Shown here: positions 45,415 through 58,720 of the stretch, one piece after another
Layout of the letters: every line of letters begins with the position of its first letter
Position numbering within the stretch: position 1 is the first letter of the stretch
NCBI GenBank assembly: GCA_003439945.1
Contig: QVRM01001762.1
Location: forward strand, 1 to 64,000
DNA: 64,000 bases
Source of the DNA: Dermanyssus gallinae
Lineage: Eukaryota; Arthropoda; Arachnida; Mesostigmata; Dermanyssidae
Direction: 5' to 3'
Translations under genes and position numbers: made by a program
Notes under the pieces: model-generated
Seen by the model: the letters and a program-made list of their open reading frames with translations, nothing else
Told to the model about the DNA's origin: nothing
Databases searched by the model: none

Positions 45415-47219
45415 AGAGAACGGGGAGCGGGCGAGGGAAAAGAAGGAGAAGGGAAAAAAGAGGATTAACGCATTTCCCTAAGCAGCGTAAAAAAGTTTTA
45501 TGCCTAGTATATACTTTGCGATGTCAAGGCTGTGAAGGCTGGCTGTTGCAAGGGATTTGCGGAGCTAGTTTGCGACCTAGCCGAGGAAACAGCGGGTGAG
45601 AGTAGGAGTAACGCATAGTGGCCCAGCGAGCTGCTCATGACATGGCGGTAACGGAGGCCGCGGTAGTTATCATGACGGTGTACAATGTGAATTATGATGT
45701 AGAAGATGGTAACGTGACGGCACTCGACAGTGATATTAATTTGATAAAGTTCTACATTCCAATGCACCTACCACCAGTGACTACAGATTGCGCTCACAGT
45801 ACAGCCCACACAGAGACCCGTCATAAAATATGCCTGGTGCAGACAGACAGATAGATGGAAAGGCCGCTCCGACGTTTGGGGCCGTAGAAACACCTGAGTA
45901 GGAAGGACAACGCAACGGCAACGGTGTCGGCGAGACAAAGCAGAGCCTATTGTCACCTGCCTTTCACCAACACCTGATCGTGTGGCCCGCTAGCCGTTGG
46001 TCCTATTTGTCTGGTCTACGCACTACAACAACATTCGTAAGGCTTTCAACAACAAATGAGCTGTTTCTATTAATGGTTTGCTGAAGTCGTCTTTAAAGAA
46101 CTTCTGGGTCTACTGTGTCGGAAGGTCCAAGCTTATCACAAACAGACACACACGCGGCACATATGTACTCAGTTATATATATATATATATAGAGAGAAGA
46201 GAGCGAAAGGGAGAGAGAAAGAGAGAGAGAGAGGCATACAACCAAACACATACATAATTATACGTATGAATGCCTTCTTATATTTGTATATTAAATAATG
46301 GCTGGCCGTTGATTTGCCACGAGTGAGCGAGCGTTGGGGGCAGGCAGCGACCGAAAACCTAGCTGAAGGGTAGCAAACAAAGCACACACACAGCTGTAAA
46401 ATGGCGGAATAAATATTCACGCAGCCTACGCCTAGCCGTGCTAATGTCGGCGTAACTGTAGATGCATCGCACACGCCGCCGGGAGCCGAGGCTGGTGAGC
46501 TCTTAGCGAAGCGGGTCCAGACTCCACCGTCCAAATGGACGGGGAAAATGCTACGTGAAAGAACGATGGAGAGAGGGAGAGAATGTTAGAGACCGACAAC
46601 GAGGGACAGGTGTTTCCTCACGAAGCCCCTCCAGCCGTCCCATAGTTCGTAATGCCGGGGAAAGCAGCGACCAGATAAATGCGCTTTTAGCGGCTAGCCG
46701 CCTAAGCATAGCGTGTGTCGGACGGGTACCTGCCAGCCGAGAGGTTGCAATATATATGCAGCGTACTGAGAGAAACCTTCTGTGCCAAAGCTGCGTGTCG
46801 ACTGGTCCTGAAGGGCGTGTTTCCACCAGTTCCGTCCCAGTCTGATCGCTGTATTGGTAACAAGCGATCAACAACAGCGAATGCCCCCCTCACGTTTTTT
46901 CTTTGGAGATAATAGTCTGTAATGTAATAATGTACTTTCTGTTAGATGAAACACAACACCAAACAAGCATGCCTTTATTTTTAAAAACCTCGCTAATAAA
47001 TGTCAAAGATTGGGCTATTGCGTGGAATCGTGACATCAGTTTCCAAATTGGCAAATTAGAATGCAGTTAAGCATTCAAGCGGCTTAGTCACGGACTTGTA
47101 CTCAAAAACACGGCTGCGTTCGACACAGGTCATACGTCGGTAGATTGGCCTCAGGCTTAATAGCTAATTATACTGTGATCAATGCTTTGTTGTGGATACT
47201 GGGGACCGCCGGGTCAGCT
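45412..47219. other. Unassigned sequence
   Basis: A short (AT)n at 46174-46190 is followed by a GA-rich tract to 46,232. The antisense frames at 46,551-46,912 have no family resemblance. Confidence 0.4.
46174..46232 (+). repeat. (AT)n then (GA)n compound tract
   Basis: About 8 AT units followed by AGAG/GAAAGAG units. Confidence 0.85.
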
Positions 47220-47480
47220 AGAGGCCAGTATATTTATGGAGGCGGCCAAGGTTCCTGTCTTGATTCTTCTCCGATCACAGTTTTCATCACTGACCTCGAA
47301 ATGTAATGTATAGACACGGGTCTCCGTCATGCATTCACCCAGATAGCCCACTGCTGTGCCAAGCTATGCAGTCTTATTCGTAGAGGTTTCACAGTACACC
47401 CAGGCATTGTGGTCTCGTCTATTAGAATATCAAACGTTCGAATTGTTATAACATTTACGCATTCTGCTTACGTATTGGCT
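47220..47480 (+). pseudogene. CR1/Jockey-like RT relic with internal deletion
   Basis: GGQGSCLDSSPITVFITDLE near 47,240 corresponds to the PQGSVLGPLLFxIFINDL motif. Almost directly after it, FTQIAHCCAKLCSLIRRGFT near 47,335 corresponds to the later H-x-K...R-F helix, so the catalytic palm between has been deleted. Short and decayed. Confidence 0.5.
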
Positions 47481-47760
47481 TCCAGATACTCCCGTCCTGC
47501 TAAAGATAACACACAACACACTTATTAGAGACAAGGCTCGGCGATTCAGTGTTTCTCATCTTGAGATAATATTTGTAAACTGTGTCGCAATGGTGACGTT
47601 CGTTTACGATAGAACGCTAGTTTTGTAGCCAAGACGTCTTAAGAAAAATACCTTGATTATTATACATTAGGGTTTGTTTTGCTGCAATATCATTACGTTT
47701 AGACGGAACAAAGAAGTAGAACCTAAATTGAGACCGAAATTACAGAGTGGGAGTAACGTA
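47481..47760. other. Unassigned sequence
   Basis: Nothing recognised beyond the possible body of the adjacent SINE. Confidence 0.4.
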
Positions 47761-47879
47761 ACGTAGCAAGTAAATTAATGGGTAGGAGTAAGTTAGGGCC
47801 GAAATTAAAGGGGCTTTTCGGGCGGACCACGGGACTATATTTTGCATTGCTTGATAGACGGCTCTCCATAAACACAAAT

Positions 47880-47970
47880 GTGCAACGGTGGGGCTCGAAC
47901 CCGCGCACCTTTGTTTCTATTTCGGTTGCAACGTGCAGGCAAATGCACCCACCACGCCACCGGGCTCGAC
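47880..47970 (-). mobile_element. tRNA-like SINE head or tRNA pseudogene
   Basis: On the minus strand an A box (TGGCGTGGTGG) and a B box (GGTTCGAGCCC) lie about 50 bases apart, with a longer insert than a normal class I tRNA, perhaps a variable-arm remnant. The acceptor stem does not pair cleanly. The sequence after the B box (toward 47,760) could be a SINE body, but no A or T tail is visible. It is unlike the SINE at 18.8 kb. Confidence 0.5.
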
Positions 47971-47999
47971 AAAGAAGTGATGCCTGCCTGCTCTTTGCG

Positions 48000-49202
48000 G
48001 TACTAAACGTGGTAGCTTTCATTTCGGCGCAAGACCTAATACCCTTTCGAAGCGATTACAACCTACAGATTGAGGTAACGGCTACCAGCAAATAACCACA
48101 ATAACATAATACCATGAATTCATTTAGCCCATTCGGCTGCGCCACTTGCTGAGTCGTCATGATACCACAAAAAAGTACAAATTGATTGCCAGCGCTTCAA
48201 ACCCAGCTTCGGCACACCACCAATATCTGCCGCCTGAGAATATATCGTTTGCTGGTGGAGAGTGACGGTGCGCGAGATACAAATAGCACCTATCGTCATC
48301 CTGTATTTCTCCTGCCCTCACTTTGTCGTTTCCTCTCAGGTAGTTTCTATTTCTTGTGGCTCTTTCTTTTCCTCTCGCGCGCTTTCCCTCTCGGCGTGTC
48401 TCGATACTGACGGGATCATGACGGGCGAGCAATGCGCGTCCAGGACGTGCCTGAGAATCTCATTGAAAACCGCTGCATTGGCAAACGGCAGCTAAAGTAA
48501 GTTTTTATCATCGGCTGTGACAACGACGACGACGGCAACAACAGCGAAAAGGGCAGTTGTTGCAGCGGGGGACACTGCACAGACAATTTCCCCTTATCAG
48601 GGGTTGTTTTAAGTGCTCTTCAGCACGAGCCACAGCAGTGCGCAAAGCCGATGTTAGAGACGAAGCAATTGAGACACCACGGCGATCATGAGAATACAAA
48701 GTGTCCACGAATAGAGACACTGGTCTCTATGCGCCAAGGCTCTGACGACAACAAACACGGAGGTTACGTTGAGTGCGGCAAAAATGGCAGAGAATCACCT
48801 ACCACAGATGGCTGACAAGGTACTGAGCCAGCCACTTGGCTGCCCAGACAACCGCCTGCCTAACTCAACCTGCTAGTAAGTTAGTCGATTGATCACTGAA
48901 CAAAAACCAGGTGGAAAAACTGCTTCGATTGCTATTTCGTCTACTCGGCGTACGTTTATTAACTCCAAGTACCGTTATTTCATTTCGTTTTTATATTTTT
49001 TTTGTTTCTTTGCTTCACTGGTGGCATGCACGCAAAACAACGCTTGCAAGAGAGAAAAAAAAAACTTTATAGCGCACGGAACAGCAGCAGGCTGAAAAAT
49101 TGTACCTCTACAGCAACGATCACGAATGTTTATTGTTGGGTCTGGCTGCTTACCAGACGTAGCTGACAAAACTATACGTGCCCGGGAATCCATGTCCACT
49201 GT
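48000..49202. other. Unassigned sequence
   Basis: Nothing recognised. Overlapping frames at 48,157-48,495 on both strands have no family resemblance. Confidence 0.4.
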
Positions 49203-49466
49203 ATGCAGCATGACATGAAACTAGACGTATTACAGCATATAGTTATGGAAGACAAAACGACCTCATTAGATGATGACAAATTTATCCGACAACTGGGCTT
49301 TACTGAGGACAGTAGTAGTCACACAAGCCGGGATACGACGGCGACCGTAACAACCTGGGAAGATGAAATTGAAGTGTCAACTGGGTTTACTTGCTCCGTT
49401 AGGTCGGGTAACGTGGAAACGTCGTGCCGACAAGGTGGAAATGTCCGAGAGCGGTGCTTAGGATAG
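49203..49466 (+). CDS. Hypothetical ORF, unsupported
   Basis: An 87-codon frame (MQHDMKLDVLQHIVMEDKTT...) with an acidic, Asp/Glu/Thr-rich composition and no competing long frame on the other strand. I recognise no domain, signal peptide or splice signal. It may be a chance frame or a decayed exon. Confidence 0.15.
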   Translation: MQHDMKLDVLQHIVMEDKTTSLDDDKFIRQLGFTEDSSSHTSRDTTATVTTWEDEIEVSTGFTCSVRSGNVETSCRQGGNVRERCLG

Positions 49467-50286
49467 TTTTATACCATAACACATTGTCCCATGGCATAGT
49501 AATTTAGGCCATGTAGATTATTAGAGGGCCAGAAGTCTTCAAGAAAAGTTGGGGCTTGTCCGTATTGTGAAAAAGCCTATCTTGCTCAAGTGTGCTGTTA
49601 TATCGTCATCTTCCGTGCGTGATTATCTGTTAAGTCTATTGACGAATTCTGTTGGCAAATGCTTACCTCGGGTATTCAGAAAGATCAACAGTATTAGCTG
49701 ACGGTTTTCTGTCGGGAAAATATTAAATAACGGCCGCTATTTACATACATTATGCACTTAGCGATACATTTGTTGTCAACTTTTAGTTATTCTGTGTGTG
49801 TCACACATATATAAGGAATGCTAGTAAGGTAGTTATGCAGCCCACCTTGCAGAGACCAACAAGCTAAGAAAACACTCATCAATTGGGTATCCTCACGAAT
49901 TCTGGCCTCTCGTGTTTGAGACCTTGGGTGTTCCTAGTGTTCGGACCAGACAGCTGATCCGCAAAGTCGGCACTTTGTTAAATATGTCAACCGGTGATAG
50001 CGGAGCGTCGTCCTTTTTTATACAACGTCTGCATCTTGATATGCAACGTGGAAACGCAGCCTCCGTTTGAGGCACATTTCTGAAATGCTCTACGCCTAGA
50101 CGAGGCTGACACGTGATAGTCACATACACACCCGCTAGGCCCATTGGCATAGCTAGACTTCCGAAATATGTGTCCGACATACATATTGTATTTTTCGAAA
50201 ATAAATTATCATTATAAAAAAATAAAGTTAGAAGCTATATAAATATATAAGGCATGTTTAAATACCCGTAAATGCTTTTCTCTCTC

Positions 50287-50321
<35 letters not shown>

Positions 50322-51300
50322 TGAGCATAACGCTCCTTATAAAACCTCCTAGCTCATGCCTCTTATCTAGATGCTCATGTAGGAATTTTTATACGATTTG
50401 AGAATAATGATGTCACCTAATATTTTATAAATGTGTGCGACGATCGAATATGTAAATAACTCTATATCTTGAAATCGCATGAAGGCTGCATATATTGCAC
50501 GCGCCGTTAAAGATAATTGATCTAGCCTCGATCGACTTGTTTATCAGGCGTATTTATTGAATACATACCTTCTAGTAACCAATGACGAAAGCGCTTGAGA
50601 TCTGACCTTGTGAGTGATAAAAGAAGAAGGGCTTACATTAACCGTACGTTATATACGGCGCACGTTTAGTGACTCCCAAGCAGAACCTAGTGAGATCAAT
50701 CGACAACTAGCGCTTTAGAGGTTTACAATAGATGGCTTCTATGACAAAAGTATATATCCAAAGAGGAATTAGTTCTAAGCTAGTGAATGTCACCGTGTAG
50801 ACTGGTAATGACGAGGCTGTAACCATGCAACACGAAAAGGTGTTGCATATGGACAAGCGCATATTGCTAACGTATACTACCTGCAGTCTGAAATACATGC
50901 CTTTGACTGAATGCTAGAATGGCGTCAGCATCATGGACAACTAATCGCCGACTGTGCCGCTGTATCTTTAATACGTGGTAGATAGAAACGAATTTCAACA
51001 AATCTACCTGTATGCGCATCACGGAACACATCCAGCTCATCTGCCAGTTACGGCAGAGCATAGCTAAATTGAATCAAGCTAACGCGAGCCGCACGACCAT
51101 AACCGTTGGCATTCATTTTCATTGCCAAGTCGATATAAAAGTGTAGCAGTTCCACAGATACGAAATGCCATTAACGTGCCTAGATAGGTCAAATGCACGC
51201 GCGGTGGACAGCAGCGAGTGAGAAAGTTGAAGGGGAACCTAAAGGTAAGGGAACATACGGCGTCAGGGTATGCATAAGCACGTCTGAATAAAGCGCGCTA
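49467..51300. other. Unassigned AT-rich sequence
   Basis: An (AT)n array at 50289-50319 is the only clear feature. Confidence 0.45.
50289..50319. repeat. (AT)n microsatellite
   Basis: About 15 AT units. Confidence 0.95.
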
Positions 51301-52207
51301 TCCGTTCTTGGTCTCGGAGATGTTCACCTCGCGCTCATCATCGCACGTAGTAGCATCCCGTACGCCAACCAGCCCGCGTACACAGTGTCACAGAGAGCGT
51401 CCCCGCTGTTAACGCTCGATGGCCTACCTTCTCGATTGAATAACATGCGCGTACGTATAATCGACAACCATGAGACACAGCCGATACCTGTACGTAGGCC
51501 TCTTGCAATCTTTCATCAACAGCGACGCCGGTGGACGCAGAGGCGGAGACGCCACCTATGGCCGCTCCTCTCTCTGTTATTCGCCCCCCGGCCTGGCAAG
51601 CCTGGCGACGCAGGCCCCCACCGGTCTTTCGCTTGTGTCCTATTCCCCAGCTGTAGGCGTGCGCGTACGGAAGTCAGGCGCTTGGGCTTTGGGTCGGGAA
51701 TTGGGTGGGCCCCGGCGGGGATGGGGGTGACGAGTCTTTCAGGACGAAGAGCTTCATAGAAGGGGTGCGAAGGAAGAGGTACTGGAGAAAGGGCGAAAAA
51801 GATGACAAAACTACCCGCAGGCGTTTTGTGTCATCAAAGCTCTCCAGCGACGAGGAGCCGACAGCGAGTCAGCCAAACGGTGGGGCCGGCCGGACGGCCG
51901 CTGTCTCCTTGGATGTATGCCGCCTGCCCGTCGGCCTATCAGTACAGTAGCTCAACGCCGGCAGAGGAAACTGAAGGCTAGGTCTAGCTTACCCCACTAG
52001 TGGAGGCCTCTGCAGTAGTAGCCGCATGGCAGAAGTCGAACGGAGAAGACAAATAGCCTCGACGGGTGAGGACCGCGCTAAGCAGCACAAGTGGAGTGCA
52101 CCAGTAGTGCACCGTACTACTTCAGTCATAGCAGCTGCAGTAGAAGTGCAAGACCGAAGAAACACCGGGCACTCACCACTAGAGAAAAGAAAAATTTCGC
52201 TGCATGC

Positions 52208-52240
<33 letters not shown>

Positions 52241-52750
52241 AGGGGGAGAGAGAGGAATTGGGGGTCGAGCAAAGGCTGCTTGTCTAAATAATCGATGACT
52301 TGTTCGATCTTGCGACGAAGAAGCTATCCAAGCTGCTGCTCGGTTAGACAGAATGCGTCTGTGTCATCGTCGTAGTCTTTCTCGTTGTCAACGCGGTTGG
52401 TCTACGCACAACGACTTTATAGACGGCAGCGAAAATGAACGTCTACCGTCGGCGAGGGATCGACGCCGTACAGACTCGTATCCTAACGGCCCGATCTGCG
52501 GTCTGCTGCCGAAAATACAAACACCGAATAGGCAGCTGACGGCCATACGCAGTGTCCGACTGGCGACAACGATGACTTTCGCGAGAGAGAGAAACACGAA
52601 GACAGTGAGGAAAGGGCGGATGCGACAATGGAAGTTTGGTGAGGAACTAGTGCGACCCAGCACGCTGTGTAAACATACAGTGAGGAATAGAAAAGGACCG
52701 CGAGCGCAAAACAGACCCCCGGGGAAGCGGCTAATGAAGAGTCAATGAGG
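51301..52750. other. GC-rich region of uncertain nature
   Basis: About 1.4 kb of elevated GC and CpG, with open frames on the plus strand at 51,385-51,759, 51,705-51,950, 52,026-52,298 and 52,353-52,748. None resembles a known family, several are Arg-rich as expected of GC-rich random frames, and they overlap others. A (GA)n/G-run tract at 52,208-52,254 lies inside. It could be a promoter with untranslated exon. Confidence 0.35.
52208..52254 (+). repeat. (GA)n tract with a G-run
   Basis: About 11 GA units, a 9-G run and more GA. Confidence 0.93.
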
Positions 52751-52865
52751 TTGTCGTGAGTGTCCCGGTGACCAGTTATAGTAGCCAGATAATACTAAGC
52801 AAGCCTCACTCAACGCCATGGCCGATCAGCAAATTTTTTCATGACATTTTATCTAAGGGCAACTT

Positions 52866-52889
52866 GTATATATATATATATATATATAC
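52866..52889. repeat. (AT)n microsatellite
   Basis: About 12 AT units. Confidence 0.93.
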
Positions 52890-54299
52890 CAGAAATTCGT
52901 GGAAAGTGCGTACAGGGCGACATGATCATTTTCACTGGTACTTAAAGAAATAAACTTGTCGAACAGAAGCGCTAAGCTGGAATTTGCATAAAATAAGCTT
53001 AAAAGTCATATAAAGACAAAAATAACACTCAGGAAGATAATTCAAGCGACCGTGTCTGATGGCAGACGTGTAGTTTCTACTTTTCAGCAAAGCTAACAAA
53101 CGAGAATGTGTAATACGGCTAGGTGTAAGTTTTCCAATTAGATTTGGAGAGGTTTCGGGACACGAACTTCAGCGTTTCAAAACGCGGACGCTAGGTTTGA
53201 CCTACATATATTGGTTCTATCCGACAAATATTATTATGAGTGCTTTTACCTAACTAATCACCGCTTGTCTTTCTCGCTCAAGCTTTTTGTGGTTATATAA
53301 TTAGCGAAAATACACTCTATTTAAACAAGGCTGTTCCTTTCCGGCATAAACTCGTTACATATAATTAGTATATAATTTAGATAGATCAGCGTCCCGTATT
53401 TTGTGGATGGTGTCCTGAACCGATAAGGTAATGAATTTGGCGCACACAAAAGTACCACATATCTGGATTCCAATTATATACCAACCCTGAGGCAGACCAG
53501 TGAAGCACTTCATATTTCAGCGTTTATTTCAAATGTTATACTCACCAAAAGAAGTATTTAATTTTAGCGGACAGGAGACGTATATTAATATTATCTAAAT
53601 GGCTAGACACAATATTATTAGCTAATTGGCTAGAAATTAAGCCATTTTTATGGCACAAAAGTAGTGACTATAGCCTTTGCTTGTTCCTACAAAACCCAGC
53701 CATGTCTCTACATAAGCTCCGTTGAATGACATTTCGATAGGCAGGAACTTTTTGTTTTGCCTTAAGTACTGCAGAGGTCATCATAGGGCATGACCACGGA
53801 AGACTGAACATTCGTGTCTGCTCAATCGAGAAACCAACTATTCTCAGGATAATCTGCACCAAAGACGTTTTCTCTCTAGTGCTGCCGAGTAGTATTATTT
53901 CTATTGACTTAGATGCTACTAATGTAGTATTCGAGTGAATTGGATAGTTTGCACGCGCAAGTGCGCCATTTTTAAGAGCGAAAAATATGTAATCCAATAC
54001 GAGGTATATACATAGTTATTCACAAAAATGCTGTATTCAATATATACAGTACATATTATAAGAGACATAGAGGAAAATTTACCATATAATAGCGCGCAAT
54101 AGTACCATTGCGTGATATGTGCAATCGCACAGTTTACCATATTATATCACGACTTCATGGTTCTCAATAGTCTCGCCATGCACCAGGAAAACATGCTGTT
54201 GATTCGATCAGGTCGTGTATTTACTTTTGACGATATGGTTTGAGTACTGCGAAGATTGTGGTTGCAAATATTAAAAGAGGATGGGAAGTCAAGTCGACT
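52890..54299. other. Unassigned AT-rich sequence
   Basis: Nothing recognised. The 109-codon minus frame at 53,668-53,997 has no family match. Confidence 0.4.
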
Positions 54300-54900
54300 G
54301 AGAGACTCGTGCGTTCATCGCAAAATCTGCTCTTGAGTGCCGTTCTAATATAGGTACTAAGTTGAGACGGCTAGGCTCTACCTTACATCTTTATGCAAGA
54401 CGTCGAACAAATTTAGACTGAATGTTTTGGATTGCATTAATATGCTTCTTCAAGAACGGCCGCTAGACTTCACAGCTGTAAATGAATTTGAAAACTACAA
54501 GATTATTATGAACGTGGACTTAAAACTTTGGATATTTGTATAAGCAAATTGTATAATACATATAAGACTAGCATGTTGAGCAGTTTGTGTGATGTGAATG
54601 TTAAAATCTAGCTCCCATGGGACCGTTACCCCAAGATCGCGAATGAGGTTTACTCCGTGTATTTATTTTCCATCAAGTGTGTAAACGTGGCCTTTCTTCA
54701 GACATGCAACAGCGCATTTTGGGACCGAAATTATTATATCATTTTCGCCGTACCAGTCGGAGATGGAGTCAATCGTTTTCTGTATATTCTCTTCTTATTT
54801 TCCAGTGCCAGATAGCTCATAAAGATTGAGATCATCCGCTTAGATTTTGTGCTTAATGGTTTCGGGTATAACGTTTTTGAGATCTAAGATGAATATACAA
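54300..54900 (-). pseudogene. CR1/Jockey-like RT relic
   Basis: On the minus strand from 54,900: ADDLNLYELSG corresponds to the FADDxKLY catalytic box. TIDSISDWYGENDIIISVPK and CAVACLKKGHVYTLDGK follow, matching the W...L-x-x-x-KC and YxLxG blocks. LIRDLGVTV is the DLGV block. Stops and shifts break the frame beyond that. This is one of several relics of similar type in the window (2.3, 33.8, 44.9 and 47.2 kb). Confidence 0.68.
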
Positions 54901-57130
54901 AATAAGTTCATAAATACTAAACGTATGTATAATGATGCATGTGTATAGAAAAAAAGTAAACATGTTCTTTCAAGGGGGGAATGAGTTACTACCTGCAGGC
55001 TCAATTATTTTTTCCTTTTATTTTTTTTTAAATCTGTTTAAGGTAGCGAATGATTAAGCGTATTACTCTTTATTGAGGAAGTTTACCCTTTGAGTCTTCA
55101 TCTACCTCTCTGCATGAAAATGTCTCCTCTTTTTCATTAAGATTATGTAATGTCCAATGGACATCGCATATACAGGACGCTTCAGACTCGTGGTAGCCGC
55201 TTGCTGAACACACGACGTGATACTATCCAAACACGGCGAATCATGGCGGTAGGTGCAACCGACGCTCTTCTAAGTTCCCGGTGTCTCATGGGGCCTGCTT
55301 TAAGAAACTCAAACTCTTGTTTTTAAGGCATAAATACTCTTCTTAGAAACAGGGATATAAAGGGTCTTAAAAACGCGTTTTGGGTCCTCTACCTAAAATA
55401 AGAGTGACTACCTGGAGGCAAACGAGTTGCTTAAATTTTATATATTAGCTTAATAGAACGTTGTTGAGCGCCACATGTAGCTTAACCAGCCCTACTTTTA
55501 TTAAATTTGCATGCTGCGGTATCCACTCAGTTGTCTGTGTAGAGATATCTGATAATCAGGCACTGGATACGGGACAGCAGTGGGGAAGTAATTAATGCTT
55601 ATGGAGATTTGCCTCACGCTCAAGTTCAAACGTGGTTTATTCAACTGAACGAAACTGCTTTTTGGAATGCGTAAGTTGTCGGTAAATACAAATGGTTGAA
55701 ACATGAGCCAAACACCGAGAAAAAAATAAAACTCGACGTAATTCAAGGAATGCTTTGAATAAACACTCTACGCAATGTGTAAGCACGATCAGTATTTTCA
55801 CAAGAACTTCTAAACAACGTTTGTTAACGCCGAGCAATAAGTAATGCAACACGCTCTCACATATAAACTCAAACGAAGTAATCTCTATACTACACTACGG
55901 CAACAGGTAAAAACACAGTAGATAAATATAAGTATTCAGTATGTGTAGGCGATCCCCTATCCGAAGCACTAGCAATCCCAAATTAGAATATACCTAGATC
56001 ATCGGCCTGATTCAGGCTGTAAAATTCGCTCAGATAAACAGAGATCCACGATACAATATAAGCATACCAGTGTTGCTTATTGTGCGTCACGATTATTAGA
56101 ATACTTCTACAATTATAGTTATTTTTCAGATTACCACGACTGCTGGTGGTGCAACGTCGCCCACGAAAGCCAACGGTTAGCCTTGAGTAATAACCAACTT
56201 CTCCAGGGGTGAAATTGTGGCAATAGTCGACCTGGAAGAAGGTGGTACAGTAAAGAACAACTCGTATTCTATAGAATGCCTACGAAAAGTTTTCATTCTC
56301 TTTAACAGGAAAAGCTCTCTTAGACAAGAACGATTTTTCTATTACGACAATGCTCCAGCAGAATGAAAACACTAAGATTTTTCTCGCCTCATTTGGAAAC
56401 ATCCAGACGTTAGTCAGCAGACTTGGTACCGTGCGAATTCCTCTTTATTCGGTAAATAATTATACTAAATTAGAGAGGAAATACGTTTCGATTCGCGCGA
56501 AGCGGTGCCTGAAGCCAACGAGGAGCTATGAAACATAGAAAAACGCGTTTTAAATATGTGTTTCGATGCATGGATCCATTAGGAATTGTATTGAGACTAG
56601 TGGCAATGACGTCTAAATATAAATCATGATTCTACTTTCTGCAGATGATAAAAAATATCTGTATTCGGCCATAGAACGTTTAAAACCTTTGTCAGATCCC
56701 TGAGTGTGCATGTGAATCAGCGCGCACGGGATATCCGATTCCAGATCAGCGGAATGGGAGTCTCACTTCTAACTCATTTACTGCAATTAATGAGGCAGCG
56801 CAAAGCGTCTTACTGAGCAACGGTGCTGCAAGAATATTCTTAAACAAAAAAGGAAGAAGCAAAAGCGAAAAAGGCGAAAAAGAAGAAATACCTAGACACG
56901 GAGGAAACCTAATTTGTATGCAAATGATGCGTTCCGTATACTATGAAATCGGTTGCTACGTCATGATAACGGTAAGGAGAGAGCGAGGGAGAGAAGGAAA
57001 GATTGGTTGAAATGCTTAGTGAAAGAGCTCTTAGGGGAAAAGCAGTGTGCTGTTTTTACCGTGCCGGAAGCTCTCAGCGCGAGTCCCTAATCTGTGACTC
57101 TCCCCGGTACGGCCGTGTATGCCATGTCTT
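54901..57130. other. Unassigned AT-rich sequence
   Basis: Nothing recognised. Confidence 0.45.
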
Positions 57131-57142
57131 CAAGGTTCGTCC

Positions 57143-57171
57143 GGGGGGGCGGGGGGGTGGTGAAGGGGGTA
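57143..57171 (+). repeat. G-rich tract
   Basis: Runs of 7, 7 and 5 G separated by C, TGGTGAA and similar. Potential G-quadruplex sequence. Confidence 0.75.
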
Positions 57172-58104
57172 CAAGGCATAATCAAACCCACTTGTCCGGA
57201 ACGTCGGCTGGTAGCAGTCGTTTGTATGACATCCGTTCATTTTCATTCGTTTTGGCCACCTTTAGATGCTCGTACAGGAACTATGAGGGACTTTTTGGGA
57301 TGTAACAGCATCAGGACAATGCTCGATCGATCCGATCTAACGACTAAGCCAAACAAGAACAAATAGGCTACATACTACCAGGCTTCGATCCTAAGCCAAA
57401 CCGGATTTGATTCTACGCCGAGCAGGCTTCGATCCTACGCACTGTAATGCCTCGGTGTTTTAGAACTGCATGACTTAGCCTGTCAAGCCACCGTTGCTAC
57501 CGTTACTACGATGCAGGCATGGTGCGATCAAAATCCTGCGCGGTTCTTTACAGGGCCAATCTAGTAGCAAGACCACGCTCAGACTTGGTGGACCGATTAC
57601 GATGGCGTCCGATGTGTAACGACCTTTGCTGAAGGAGCGCTTGGTGATGTGTTTAAATATCATTGTAATCGTAACCGAGATTGTAACGGCACTTAAAAAC
57701 CTGTCGCTGACTACAACGGCGGGCCGGACAGCTTGAATTGACTGGTCAGCAAGTCGCTAAAGTGGCTGGAAGTTAACCAATGATAATACAAATAGTTGAA
57801 CTATCTAAGTAACAATGGCAGTACGCTGTTGTAATTGTCTCTACAAAATTATATGTTTTAAACCTGTCAGGTCAACAGATAATTCCTTACTGCAAGCCGG
57901 CCCAACGTTTTGAACGTTAGTCGAGAACAAACGTTGCGTTTTGTTTTATTGAAAGTGCAATGAAAAGCCGGGACTAATCGCGTAAGTTTAATATGAATAT
58001 TCACCTCACATTTTATGCAGCCGTTAATCTAATAAGACTTTAGCATCCTTCCATAGCAAGCGTTTCCCTCGTTCGACTACTTTCTTTTTCCTATTAGCGT
58101 TTGT

Positions 58105-58106
<2 letters not shown>
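57172..58106. other. Unassigned sequence
   Basis: A short duplication, AGGCTTCGATCCTA, occurs at about 57,382 and 57,425. Nothing else is recognised. Confidence 0.45.

Positions 58107-58153
<47 letters not shown>
58107..58153. repeat. (AT)n microsatellite
   Basis: About 23 AT units. Confidence 0.95.
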
Positions 58154-58156
<3 letters not shown>

Positions 58157-58266
58157 TTTGTAAATATGTTTTCTGTTTCTACGGCAACCACTAGTGTCGA
58201 CGAGGTGTGCAGAGCCCACTACGGGTTCTTCCAATAAAGAAGAAAGAGAAGCATATTGGATATATA

Positions 58267-58355
58267 TACGTTGAGGGTAGGTCGAGCCTGTTGTTGTGAT
58301 GGTCATGATAAGGGACCGGAGTATTGACAATCGCTTTGGAAAAAACGCTGTGTTT
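58267..58355 (+). repeat. 89 bp dispersed repeat, copy 2
   Basis: Same orientation and edges as 43,981-44,069, with about 94% identity by eye. It follows a short ATATATA and lies between two (AT)n arrays. Confidence 0.88.
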
Positions 58356-58405
58356 GCAATGTTTGCTCTCTGATGCTCTTGTCTTGTTCCATATCTGTGT
58401 GTGTA

Positions 58406-58407
58406 TA

Positions 58408-58496
<89 letters not shown>
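58406..58496. repeat. 91 bp (AT)n array
   Basis: AT units with TATGTATA and TACATATA interruptions. Confidence 0.95.
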
Positions 58497-58497
<1 letters not shown>

Positions 58498-58613
58498 GAA
58501 AAAAAACTAATCACACGACTGCAATGATATACACTACTTTAATAGAAATAACTGCACGGCAGTATCAGTAATAACCCGGAGAGCTAGGCGATCATCTTAG
58601 CACTGACAATTAC

Positions 58614-58720
58614 AGTAGTAGTAGTAGTAGTAGTAGTAGCAACAACAACAACAAAAAATCACATCAGCAACCACAACCTCAACAAAACAGACAACGAAAA
58701 CAACAACAACAACAACAGCA
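58614..58720 (+). repeat. (TAG)n and (CAA)n compound microsatellite
   Basis: About 8 TAG units, then CAA units, then a second CAA block near 58,700. Confidence 0.92.
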
